The translations under genes were made by a program, and so were the position numbers. Of a stretch of DNA of 14,382 nucleotides, positions 6,103 to 13,140 are shown one piece after another (position 1 is the first letter of the stretch; each line of letters opens with the position of its first letter). Origin of the DNA: Pseudomonadota bacterium (GTDB lineage Bacteria; Pseudomonadota; Alphaproteobacteria; Acetobacterales; Acetobacteraceae); contig JAKBCB010000034.1 of assembly GCA_021808185.1 (NCBI GenBank), positions 1-14,382 of the forward strand. Direction: 5' to 3'. Under the pieces are notes generated by a model that was not told where the DNA came from, did no database searches, and saw only the letters and a list, made by a program, of their open reading frames with translations.

Positions 6103-6876
6103 TCAGGCCGCCACCAGCGCGAGCACGCGCAGCGGGCTGCCGGAGCCGCCCTTGATCTTCAGCGGCGGGGCGATGACGAGGGCGCCGGTCGCGGGCAACT
6201 GGTCGAGGTTGCACAGGCATTGCAGCCCGTAGCGGCCCTTGCCGTGCATGAAGAAATGCGCCGGGAAGGGCGGCTGAAACGCGAAGGCCTGGCCGGCATC
6301 GGTGCCGATCGTCTCCGTGCCGAAGCCGATCACGTCGCGCTGTTCCACCAGCCACTTGATGCTGTCCACGTCCGGCCCCGGCGTGTGGGCACCGTCGGCC
6401 TGCACGTTGGCGTAGGCGTCGCCCGACTTCTTCGACCAGTCGGTGCGCAGCAGCACCCAGGCGCCGTCCGGAATACGGCCGTGCGCGGCTTCCCAAGCCT
6501 TCAGCGCATCCACGGTGAGCAGGAAGTCCGGGTTCTTCGCGACCTCGGCGGAGATGTCGATCACCACGGCTGGGGCGATCAGCTTCTCGGTCGGAATGGT
6601 GTCGGTGGTGTTGTTGGGGAAATCCTTGCCGCTGACCCAGTGCACCGGCGCGTCGAAATGCGTGCCGGTGTGCTCGTTCATGGAAATGTTGTTCCAGTAC
6701 CAGGCCGGCCCGCGATCGTCGTAGCGCGAGACTTCCTCGATGCGGAACGGCGCGCACTGGCCGAATTGCGGCGGCAACTGGATGGTGGGGAAGTCCGGCG
6801 AGAGCGTCTGCGTCAGATCGACGACGCGGATCTTCCCGGCCAGCAGGTCGGCGGCGAAAGTGTGCAGGCTGCTCAT
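6103..6876 (-). CDS. Cyclase family metal-dependent hydrolase, probable isatin hydrolase
   Basis: A 257-residue protein of the cyclase family (PF04199). The metal and catalytic motif HTGTHFDAPVHW places H69, H73, D75 and H79 exactly as the family requires. The stretch RYDDRGPAWYWNN (51-63) and the end LKIKGGSGSPLRVLALV (239-255) resemble the Mn-dependent isatin hydrolases, which open isatin to isatinate. Kynurenine formamidase (KynB), the other common member, is shorter (about 210 residues) with a different N-terminus. The ATG overlaps the stop of the IorB-like gene by one base (TGATG), with GGGGGAA just upstream, so it is the third gene of that operon. Being coupled to a 2-oxoacid oxidoreductase fits, because isatinate is a 2-oxoacid. 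Family is firm; the isatin substrate is inference. Confidence 0.82.
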   Translation of the reverse strand: MSSLHTFAADLLAGKIRVVDLTQTLSPDFPTIQLPPQFGQCAPFRIEEVSRYDDRGPAWYWNNISMNEHTGTHFDAPVHWVSGKDFPNNTTDTIPTEKLIAPAVVIDISAEVAKNPDFLLTVDALKAWEAAHGRIPDGAWVLLRTDWSKKSGDAYANVQADGAHTPGPDVDSIKWLVEQRDVIGFGTETIGTDAGQAFAFQPPFPAHFFMHGKGRYGLQCLCNLDQLPATGALVIAPPLKIKGGSGSPLRVLALVAA

Positions 6877-8426
6877 CAATGTTCCCCCATCGGTTCCAGC
6901 GTGGCGATCGTCGCCAGCGCGCCGTCCAGCATGTTTCCGTCCTCGTCCGCCAGCGCCGCGTCGCGCAGGCGGCGTATCCAGTCGGCCGCATCCGCGCGCC
7001 CATCGAGGCGCCACAGCGCGCCCACCACGCGGTCGTATTTGCTCTGCCCGCGCGCGTGGGTGTCGCTGTAGCCTTTGATGAGCCGCCGGCATTTCAGCAG
7101 TTCCACGGCGAGGCGGTAGTCCTTGCGCGCGTGCGTGGCAACCAGCGTCAGCCAGGCGTCCAGATGCGCCTGCTCGCGCCGGTGCCGCAACAGGTGGCGG
7201 CGCCAGCGCCGCATTCCTGCGACCGCATACAGCGGCAGGAAGCCGGACAGCCGATCCGTGCGCATGCGCCTGCCGTTCGCGAACAGCGGCCGCAACAGTC
7301 TGCTCAGCGCGGGCGAGGTCTCGATGGCGAGGCCGAGCCATGCCGGCAGCGTGGCGCAGACTTCCTCTAGCCGGGGATGGAAGAATTCCGTCATGCCGAC
7401 GAGCTGGTCCGGCCTGGCCTGCGCCTCGCCGCGCACACGCGCGAAGCGGCTGGCACGGGTTTTCAGGTCGGCGACGCGGATCAGGTCGTCGTACGACATG
7501 GCAACGGCCACCTGTTTCGCCGCTTCGGCCGTCAGCGCGTGGTCGTGCCCGATGCTGTCGAATCCGCGCAGGATCGCGACACGGTCGAGATATTCGTGCG
7601 CGTAGGCGACATCCTGATAGTCGATCAGCCGCCTGATCCCGTGGCCCAGCATGTCTTGCGCCTGCGGGGGAAATTCCTCCGCGATCCGCCGCAGCGCCCG
7701 GCTTACCTCCGCGCGCGCGGCCTCGGTCCCGCCGCTGGCGGCGGGGAGCGGTTCGGCGGGGATCACGGCGTCCGGCGGCGGCCGGTTGCTCGGCGTGCGC
7801 ACCGCGTCGAACCCGGCGGCGAAGGCGCGCAGGCTGGCATCCACCCCAACACCGGCGGCGCGCACCGTGTCCTCGAACGCGGCGCGGTCGAAGGGCAGCG
7901 TGTCGGAGGCGGCCAGCGCGCCGAACAACGAGGCGGAGATCACGCTGCCGTTGCGTTCGGCCAGCGCCTGCATGTCGGCGCTGAGGAAGCGCCGCGCCAA
8001 CCTTTCAGCCGCCGCCTGCACCGAGGCCGAATCGGCCCGCCCGTCGCCGGGCTTGGCTTTCTCCAGCACCGCCAGCGCGCGATGGGTGGAGGCGATCAGC
8101 GTGGTGCGGTCCGGCGAGACGAGGCCGCGCTGGATGGCGCGCCCGGCCTCCATCATTTCCGCCGCGATCACAACGTCCACGTCGCCCGGCACCGGCATCA
8201 TCGACAGCACCGGCCGGCGGCCCGGCACCGGGCGGATCAGTTCGACGTAATAGATCGTGGCCCCGGTGCGCTGCGCCACGCCGGGGACGGAGGTTGACTG
8301 GGCGTGAAACCCTTGGGCCTCGGCGAGAGCGACAATCCAGTCGGCGAGCACGCCGCCGCCCTGGCCGCCCATCGCCATGATGGCGACGCCGATGGGCTTG
8401 TCCGATGTGGTCAGCGCGGCGTCCAT
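6876..8426 (-). CDS. Indolepyruvate oxidoreductase beta-like subunit with DUF6537-type extension
   Basis: A 516-residue protein. The N-terminal part (about 12-205) is the gamma-type domain of 2-oxoacid:ferredoxin oxidoreductases, with the GGQGGG loop at 20-25 and TSVPGVAQRTGATIYYVE. The remaining half (about 245-500; LIDYQDVAYAHEYLDRVA, then YRLAVELLKCRRLIKGYSD) resembles the DUF6537 region found in the large fused indolepyruvate oxidoreductases of aerobic proteobacteria. Archaeal IorB is only about 200 residues, so this is a long variant. The chosen ATG (8426) lies two bases past the iorA stop (TGACCATG), with a poor ribosome site, so coupling to iorA is likely. With the alpha subunit it would oxidatively decarboxylate an aryl 2-oxoacid to the acyl-CoA. 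Confidence 0.85.
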   Translation of the reverse strand: MDAALTTSDKPIGVAIMAMGGQGGGVLADWIVALAEAQGFHAQSTSVPGVAQRTGATIYYVELIRPVPGRRPVLSMMPVPGDVDVVIAAEMMEAGRAIQRGLVSPDRTTLIASTHRALAVLEKAKPGDGRADSASVQAAAERLARRFLSADMQALAERNGSVISASLFGALAASDTLPFDRAAFEDTVRAAGVGVDASLRAFAAGFDAVRTPSNRPPPDAVIPAEPLPAASGGTEAARAEVSRALRRIAEEFPPQAQDMLGHGIRRLIDYQDVAYAHEYLDRVAILRGFDSIGHDHALTAEAAKQVAVAMSYDDLIRVADLKTRASRFARVRGEAQARPDQLVGMTEFFHPRLEEVCATLPAWLGLAIETSPALSRLLRPLFANGRRMRTDRLSGFLPLYAVAGMRRWRRHLLRHRREQAHLDAWLTLVATHARKDYRLAVELLKCRRLIKGYSDTHARGQSKYDRVVGALWRLDGRADAADWIRRLRDAALADEDGNMLDGALATIATLEPMGEH

Positions 8427-8428
8427 GG

Positions 8429-10579
8429 TCAGGCGAGCACCAGACGGCGCGCATCGCGCCGGCGTTGCAGCGCGCCGATGATTTTTCCGCGCAGCCCCGC
8501 CACCCAGCGTTCCCAGCCGGTCGGGTTGTGCACGACATCGGCGCGGTAGAAACTCGGGCACAGCACGGCGGCGTCCGCCACCTCGCCGCAGTTGCCGCAG
8601 CCGACGCAGGAATTGTCGATGGCGGCGACGGGATCTTCCTTCAGCGGGTCGCCGGAGGGCTTAACCGACAGCGACGGGCAGCCGGAGAGGCGGATGCAGG
8701 CGTGATCGCCGGTGCAGATGTCTTCGTCCACCCCGAAGCGCGGCTTGACGCGCCGTTCACCGCGTTTGACGGCGGCGGCGAATTGCGGGCGTTCGCGACG
8801 CTGGCGGTTGAGCATGCATTCGGACGAGGCGATGACGATCTTGGGGCCGGGTTCCTTCGTGGTCAGCGCCTCGCGCAGGATGTCGCGCATCTTGCCGACC
8901 GAATAGGTGTGGTCGATGCGCTTGACCCATTGCGCGCCGACGCCGCGAACCGCGTTCTCGATCGGATGGTTGGTGCTGCGCGAGCCGTTAGCCGCGCGCG
9001 AGGAGGGGATGTCCTGCCCGCCGGTCGCGGCGGAGTAGTAGTTATCGACGACCAGGATCACGCCGTCGTGCTTGTTGAACACGGCGTTGGAAATGCCGGT
9101 GGACAGCCCGTTATGCCAGAACCCGCCATCGCCCATGATGGCGATGGGCCGCTTGTCCGCCTTCACCTGCAACGCCGAGGCCGAGGACGGGCCAAGCCCG
9201 TAGCCCATGGTGGTGGCGCCGATGTTGAACGGCGCGTTGATCGAGAACAGATGGCAGCCGATGTCGGCGGCCACGTGATGTTCGCCGAGTTCCTTCTGCA
9301 CCAGCGTCAGCGCGGAAAAGATCGGCCGTTCCGGGCAGCCGGTGCAGAAGCTCGGCGGGCGAGGGGGCACCACTTTGGCCAGCGACCTGGCCGACTCGCT
9401 GGCCAGAACGGGCGCCGGATCGGGCGGTATCAGCGCCGTGCGCAGCAGCGTGGGCGCGTGCTTTTCGAGGAATTTGCGAATGCCATCGACCAGCACGAGG
9501 GCGGTGTACTCGCCGCCCATCGGCAGCACGTCCTTGCCCGCGATCGCGGTGCCGACGCCGGCGCGGCGCAGGATGGTGTTCAGCGCCTGTTCGAGAAAGT
9601 CCGGCTGTCCTTCTTCCACCATCAGCACGGCGCGCTTGCCGCGACAGAACGCCGCGAGATCCTCGTCCAGCAGCGGATAGGTCACGTTGAGCACATGCAG
9701 CGGAATGCGCGTGCCCCCCCACACGTCGGCGAGGCCGAACAGCGCCAGCGCGCGCATCACGCCGTTGTACATGCCGCCTTGCAGGATGATGCCGAGATCG
9801 TCCACGTCGCCGGGGAATGTCTCGTTCATGCCGCGCGCCTTGATGAAGGCGCGCGCGGCGGGCAGGCGCTTCGTCACTTTCTCCTGCTCGTGCATGAAGC
9901 TGGCCGGCGGCAGCACGATGCGCGAGGTGTCGCGGCGCGGGCTTTCCAGCGCCTGTTTCAGCGTGAACGGCGGCGGGACGTTGTCCTTGGCGATGAAGCT
10001 GCCATGCACATGGCAGGCGCGGATGCGCATCTCCAGCATCACCGGCGTGTTCGACGCCTCGGACAGCTCGAACGCATCCTCCACCGCGCGCACGATGCTG
10101 GGCAGGTTCGGGCGCGGATCGAGCAGCCAGATCTGGCTTTTCATCGCGTAGGCGTGCGTGCGCTCCTGCATGATCGAGGAGCCTTCGCCGTAATCCTCGC
10201 CGATCACGATCAGCGCGCCGCCGGTCACACCGCCCGAGGCGAGGTTGGAGAGCGCGTCCGAGGCGACATTGGTGCCGGCGGTGGATTTCCACGTCACCGC
10301 GCCGCGGATCGGGTACATCACCGAGGTCGCCAGCGTGGACGCGGCGGCGGCCTCGCTCGCCGAGGCTTCGTAATGCACGCCAAGCTCGGCCAGGATGTCC
10401 TGCGCGTCGGCCAGCACGTCCATCAGGTGCGAGATCGGCGCGCCCTGGTAGCCGGCGACGTAGCCGACGCCGGATTGCAGCAGCGCCTTGGTCACGGCCA
10501 GGATGCCCTCGCCGCGGAATTCCTGACCGGCGGTCAGTTTGAGGTCCTGCACCTCGCGCGCGAACGAGCGTTCAGCCAT
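8429..10579 (-). CDS. Indolepyruvate ferredoxin oxidoreductase alpha-like subunit
   Basis: A 716-residue IorA-like protein. In order it shows the pyruvate-oxidoreductase-type pyrimidine domain (about 20-200), CTGCPERP (412-419) and the TPP-binding domain with GDGGFWHNG (483-491) and VVDN (510-513). A C-terminal ferredoxin-like region holds cysteines 622, 628, 634, 658, 661, 664 and 674. The second set is a regular CxxCxxC...CP cluster; the first has only three cysteines (CTGDHAC...GC), so one cluster may be altered or use another ligand. A GGAGG ribosome site precedes the ATG. The family converts arylpyruvates plus CoA to arylacetyl-CoA, CO2 and reduced carrier. With the isatin-hydrolase-like gene in the same operon, isatinate to 2-aminobenzoyl-CoA is an attractive alternative reaction. 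Confidence 0.9.
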   Translation of the reverse strand: MAERSFAREVQDLKLTAGQEFRGEGILAVTKALLQSGVGYVAGYQGAPISHLMDVLADAQDILAELGVHYEASASEAAAASTLATSVMYPIRGAVTWKSTAGTNVASDALSNLASGGVTGGALIVIGEDYGEGSSIMQERTHAYAMKSQIWLLDPRPNLPSIVRAVEDAFELSEASNTPVMLEMRIRACHVHGSFIAKDNVPPPFTLKQALESPRRDTSRIVLPPASFMHEQEKVTKRLPAARAFIKARGMNETFPGDVDDLGIILQGGMYNGVMRALALFGLADVWGGTRIPLHVLNVTYPLLDEDLAAFCRGKRAVLMVEEGQPDFLEQALNTILRRAGVGTAIAGKDVLPMGGEYTALVLVDGIRKFLEKHAPTLLRTALIPPDPAPVLASESARSLAKVVPPRPPSFCTGCPERPIFSALTLVQKELGEHHVAADIGCHLFSINAPFNIGATTMGYGLGPSSASALQVKADKRPIAIMGDGGFWHNGLSTGISNAVFNKHDGVILVVDNYYSAATGGQDIPSSRAANGSRSTNHPIENAVRGVGAQWVKRIDHTYSVGKMRDILREALTTKEPGPKIVIASSECMLNRQRRERPQFAAAVKRGERRVKPRFGVDEDICTGDHACIRLSGCPSLSVKPSGDPLKEDPVAAIDNSCVGCGNCGEVADAAVLCPSFYRADVVHNPTGWERWVAGLRGKIIGALQRRRDARRLVLA

Positions 10580-10602
10580 GGAAGCCTCCAGCGGACGGAA
10601 AT

Positions 10603-10631
10603 AGTTGAACCTTGAAGGATCGGCTTGTCAA
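10603..10631 (-). promoter_or_regulatory. Putative promoter and MarR-type element of the iorA operon
   Basis: On the minus strand a perfect -35 TTGACA lies at 10631-10626. The 18-base element ATCCTTCAAGGTTCAACT (10620-10603) directly follows. It matches the element in front of the flavin monooxygenase gene at 12 of 18 positions, including the whole TTCAAG core. In both cases it lies downstream of the -35 and 23-27 bases from the ATG. A clear -10 hexamer is not visible here. Confidence 0.4.
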
Positions 10632-10744
10632 CGCGGTGGCGGCCACCTTAGCCGCGTGTGGCCGTGGCGGCGAGGCCGCCGCTTAAGCCTTTGCCCACGC
10701 TTTGCTGCAATGACCGGCATTCTCCCCCGGAACGAGCGGAGCCC
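10632..10744. other. Divergent intergenic stretch upstream of the small unknown gene
   Basis: The rest of the 165-base gap between iorA and the 112-residue gene holds short GC-rich inverted repeats such as GGTGG-CGG-CCACC and GGCGG-CGAGG-CCGCC, but no convincing promoter or terminator. A GGAG lies a few bases before the ATG at 10745. Nothing else could be supported. Confidence 0.4.
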
Positions 10745-11083
10745 ATGGCGCGGCCGATCGACGATGTGAAGAACTGGATGACGATGTTCCGCTGGATCGT
10801 CAAACTGATCCGCGACGACTACGAGGTGGATGAGCAGAAACTGGTCCGTACCGCCGTGCTGGAGGCCGATTGCGGTCTCGCCATCGAGGATGTCGAGGCG
10901 GTGCTTGGGACAGTTGCCGAAAGTTTCGCCATCCGTTTTCCGTCGGGCACGCTGGACGAGATCGTCAGGCTGGAGGAACTGTGCATGCTGGCGAGCTGGC
11001 TGAAGGGCTACTACAAGCGGCCGGAGTTCATTTCCGAGGCGTTCGAGGGCCGTTGCCGCGCCGCCAACCCTGCCTGCGCATAG
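10745..11083 (+). CDS. Small hypothetical protein, possibly carrier-protein-like
   Basis: A 112-residue soluble protein that I do not recognise. It is helical in appearance, with no signal peptide or membrane segment. It opens with MARPIDDVKNWMTMFRWIVKLIRDDYEV. The middle (about 40-85: EADCGLAIEDVEAVLGTVAESFAIRFPS) is faintly like an acyl carrier protein helix II region, but there is no DSL serine for phosphopantetheine, so this is only a shape resemblance. The ATG at 10745 is chosen over an in-frame ATG at 10658 because it has GGAG upstream and the extra 29 residues look non-coding. It stands alone, divergent from iorA, and ends 6 bases before the stop of the convergent flavin monooxygenase gene. 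Confidence 0.65.
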   Translation: MARPIDDVKNWMTMFRWIVKLIRDDYEVDEQKLVRTAVLEADCGLAIEDVEAVLGTVAESFAIRFPSGTLDEIVRLEELCMLASWLKGYYKRPEFISEAFEGRCRAANPACA

Positions 11084-11089
11084 GCCGCG

Positions 11090-12175
11090 TCAGCTTTCCC
11101 GCAGCCCGGCTTCGCGCAGCAGCGGCAGCACCTTGGCCAGGAACGGCGGCAGCTCGCCCAGGAAATCGACGAAGCTGATCGTGGTGCCGGCGAACCCGGC
11201 TTGCGCCATATGCACGATCTGCTCGGCGATCTTTTCCGGCGTGCCGACGAGCGGATAGGTGCCGGCGCCGCCGGCGAAGCGCTTTCGGTGCAGGCGGTAG
11301 GCCGCCGCGTCGTGGCTGCCCGAATGCGCCGCCTTGCCGGCCATGTGGCGGTCCACGGCGCCCTCGTCGGCCTCGGCCACGGCGTAGCGGTGGTAATACG
11401 CCTCGGCCTCGTCCTGGCTGTCGCGGCAGACGACGTGGCAGGTGGCGACCACGTCCACCGCGCGCCCGGCCGCCTCGGCCCGCGCCCGCATATCGGCGAT
11501 CTGCGCGCGGCCGGCGGCGATGTCGAGGAAGGTGGTGAACAGGATGTCGGCCGCCCGCGCGGCGAAGTCGCGGCCGGGCGGGGAGAAGGCCGCGTTCGCC
11601 GTGACCGGGCGGGGCCGTTGCAGTGGCGCCGGCCGGCCGGAGACGCCGCGCAAGCGGTAGAAGGCGCCGTCGAAATCGAACGGGCCGGTGTCGGCATGGA
11701 TGCGGGACAGGATCTCGAACCACTCCAGGCCCTGTGCGTAGCGGTCCGCCACCGGGTCCAGGCCGAAGGCGGAAAACTCGTCCGGGTTCCAGCCGCAGAC
11801 GATGTTCAGGCCCGCCCGCCCGCCGGAGGCATGATCGACGGTGGCCAGCGCCTTGGCCGCGAACACCGGATGCACCATCGGCACGTGCACGGTGGAGAAC
11901 AGCGCGATGCGCGCGGTGGCACCGGCCAGGGCGGCGGCGAAGGTGAAGGTCTCGAAGCTCCATTCGCGGCTGTTGGTGGTGCCGCCGAACCCTTTCCAGC
12001 GCGCGATGGGCAGGAAGAAGTCCAGCCCGCCCCGGTCGGCGATCTCCGCGACCTTGACGATGTCCGGCCAGCGCGCCTGCCAGCGTTCCGGCACGCGCGT
12101 CAGGGTCAGGCCGCCATCGGCGTTGGCGGCGAACACGCCGAGCTTGAAGCGGTTGCTGCCCCGCATCGGGGTCAC
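11090..12175 (-). CDS. LLM class flavin-dependent monooxygenase (RutA/SfnG-like)
   Basis: A 361-residue bacterial-luciferase-like flavin monooxygenase if started at the GTG at 12175; an ATG three codons on (12166) is possible. The GTG overlaps the shikimate dehydrogenase stop by four bases (GTGA) and has GAGG upstream, so I prefer it. The segments WKGFGGTTNSREWSFETFT, ATVDHASGGRAGLNIVCGWN and the late VGTPEKIAEQI are typical of the RutA / dimethylsulfone monooxygenase branch. These use FMNH2 supplied by a separate reductase to insert oxygen into ring amides, C-S or related bonds. No reductase gene is next to it in the window. The substrate cannot be assigned. It is translationally coupled to the aroE-like gene. 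Confidence 0.85.
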   Translation of the reverse strand: MTPMRGSNRFKLGVFAANADGGLTLTRVPERWQARWPDIVKVAEIADRGGLDFFLPIARWKGFGGTTNSREWSFETFTFAAALAGATARIALFSTVHVPMVHPVFAAKALATVDHASGGRAGLNIVCGWNPDEFSAFGLDPVADRYAQGLEWFEILSRIHADTGPFDFDGAFYRLRGVSGRPAPLQRPRPVTANAAFSPPGRDFAARAADILFTTFLDIAAGRAQIADMRARAEAAGRAVDVVATCHVVCRDSQDEAEAYYHRYAVAEADEGAVDRHMAGKAAHSGSHDAAAYRLHRKRFAGGAGTYPLVGTPEKIAEQIVHMAQAGFAGTTISFVDFLGELPPFLAKVLPLLREAGLRES

Positions 12176-13011
12176 AGCGTCGCCTCGGCCAGCGCGCGCA
12201 ATTCCGGCGTCACCTCCGGCGTCACCCCGAACCACGCGGCGAACGAGGGGACCGCCTGGTGCAGCAGCATGCCGAGCCCGTCCACCGCCACATTGCCGCG
12301 CGCCCGCGCCGCCGCCAGCAGCGGCGTTTCCAGCGGCACATAGACAAGATCAGTCACCACCGCGTTCTTCGGCAGCGCGGACAGGTCGAGGTCGAGCGGC
12401 GGCTGGCCGTGCATCCCCTGGGTGGTGGTGTTGACCAGCAGGCGCGCCCCCTCCAGCGCCTGGGCGCGCGCGTCCCACTCGACCACCCGGATGGGGCCGC
12501 CGAGCGCCGCCGCCACCGCCTCCGCCCGTTCGCCGGTGCGGTTGACCAGCCGGATTTCCGGGGCGCCCGCGTCGGCAAGGCTCACGATCACCGCGCGCGC
12601 CGAGCCGCCGGCGCCGATCACCACCGCCGGCCCCGCATCGGCGCGCCAATGGGGGGCGCGCTCGCGCAGATTGGCCAGGAACCCGTAGGCGTCGGTGTTG
12701 GAGCCGTGCAGCGACCCGTCCGGCCCGACGACGACCAGATTGGCAGCCCCGATCCGGCGCGACAGGTCGTCGGCGGTATCGACCAGCGCCAGCGTCTCCT
12801 CCTTGTGCGGCACGGTCACGTTGCAGCCGGCGAAGCCGAGGGCCGCCAGCCCGCGCAGGGCGGCGCGCACCTCGCCCGGCCGCACCGCGAACGGCAGATA
12901 GGCGCCCGGGATACCGTGCTGCTTGAGCCAGTAGCCATGCAGCAGCGGGCTGCGCGAGTGCGCGATCGGCCAGCCGATCACCCCCGCGGCCCGGAATTGC
13001 CTGTCCGTCAT
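12172..13011 (-). CDS. aroE: Shikimate dehydrogenase
   Basis: A 279-residue AroE-family enzyme of normal length, reducing 3-dehydroshikimate to shikimate with NADPH in family members. Seen are the shikimate-binding SRSP (19-22), the catalytic Lys70 in NVTVPHK and Asp107 in SNTDAYG. The NADP loop GAGGSA (133-138) and NRT (157-159, favouring NADPH) follow, then Gln252 in LLHQAV. All key residues are intact. The ATG at 13011 has AGAGGAAA upstream. It is not near other aromatic-amino-acid genes. Instead it is coupled to a flavin monooxygenase and divergent from an E1 dehydrogenase, so it may be a second copy with a catabolic role (shikimate or quinate use) rather than the housekeeping enzyme. That is inference. 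Confidence 0.9.
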   Translation of the reverse strand: MTDRQFRAAGVIGWPIAHSRSPLLHGYWLKQHGIPGAYLPFAVRPGEVRAALRGLAALGFAGCNVTVPHKEETLALVDTADDLSRRIGAANLVVVGPDGSLHGSNTDAYGFLANLRERAPHWRADAGPAVVIGAGGSARAVIVSLADAGAPEIRLVNRTGERAEAVAAALGGPIRVVEWDARAQALEGARLLVNTTTQGMHGQPPLDLDLSALPKNAVVTDLVYVPLETPLLAAARARGNVAVDGLGMLLHQAVPSFAAWFGVTPEVTPELRALAEATL

Positions 13012-13070
13012 CGTCTCGTTTCCTCTCGCAGTCGATCAATCTATCCCTGAAAAACGGTCCACGGCGAGGC

Positions 13071-13099
13071 TTCCGCTTCGCGCGCGGCTGTCCTAGGCT
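13071..13099 (+). promoter_or_regulatory. Weak candidate promoter of the E1 alpha/beta operon
   Basis: In the 129-base divergent gap (13012-13140), TTCCGC (13071-13076) and TAGGCT (13094-13099) are 17 bases apart and 41 bases before the E1 alpha ATG. Both hexamers match the consensus only partly. No copy of the TTCAAG-type element seen before iorA was found in this gap. Confidence 0.22.
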
Positions 13100-13140
13100 C
13101 ATCCCCAACAACCAACCGACGATGGGGGGAAAGACAAGCG

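Noticed and set aside
6103..6876. Kynurenine formamidase (KynB) as the identity of the cyclase-family protein
   Set aside because: The protein is about 45 residues longer than KynB, its N-terminus differs, and no kynurenine pathway genes are near. Isatin-hydrolase-like features fit better.
7377..8297. A 306-residue plus-strand frame within the IorB-like gene
   Set aside because: Low-complexity Arg/Gly/His translation, antisense to a well-supported subunit.
8405..10615. A 736-residue open frame on the plus strand, opposite the iorA-like gene
   Set aside because: Its translation is rich in Arg, His, Gly and Ala with no recognisable motif, and the opposite strand encodes a clear IorA-like enzyme. 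Such long shadow frames are expected at this GC content.
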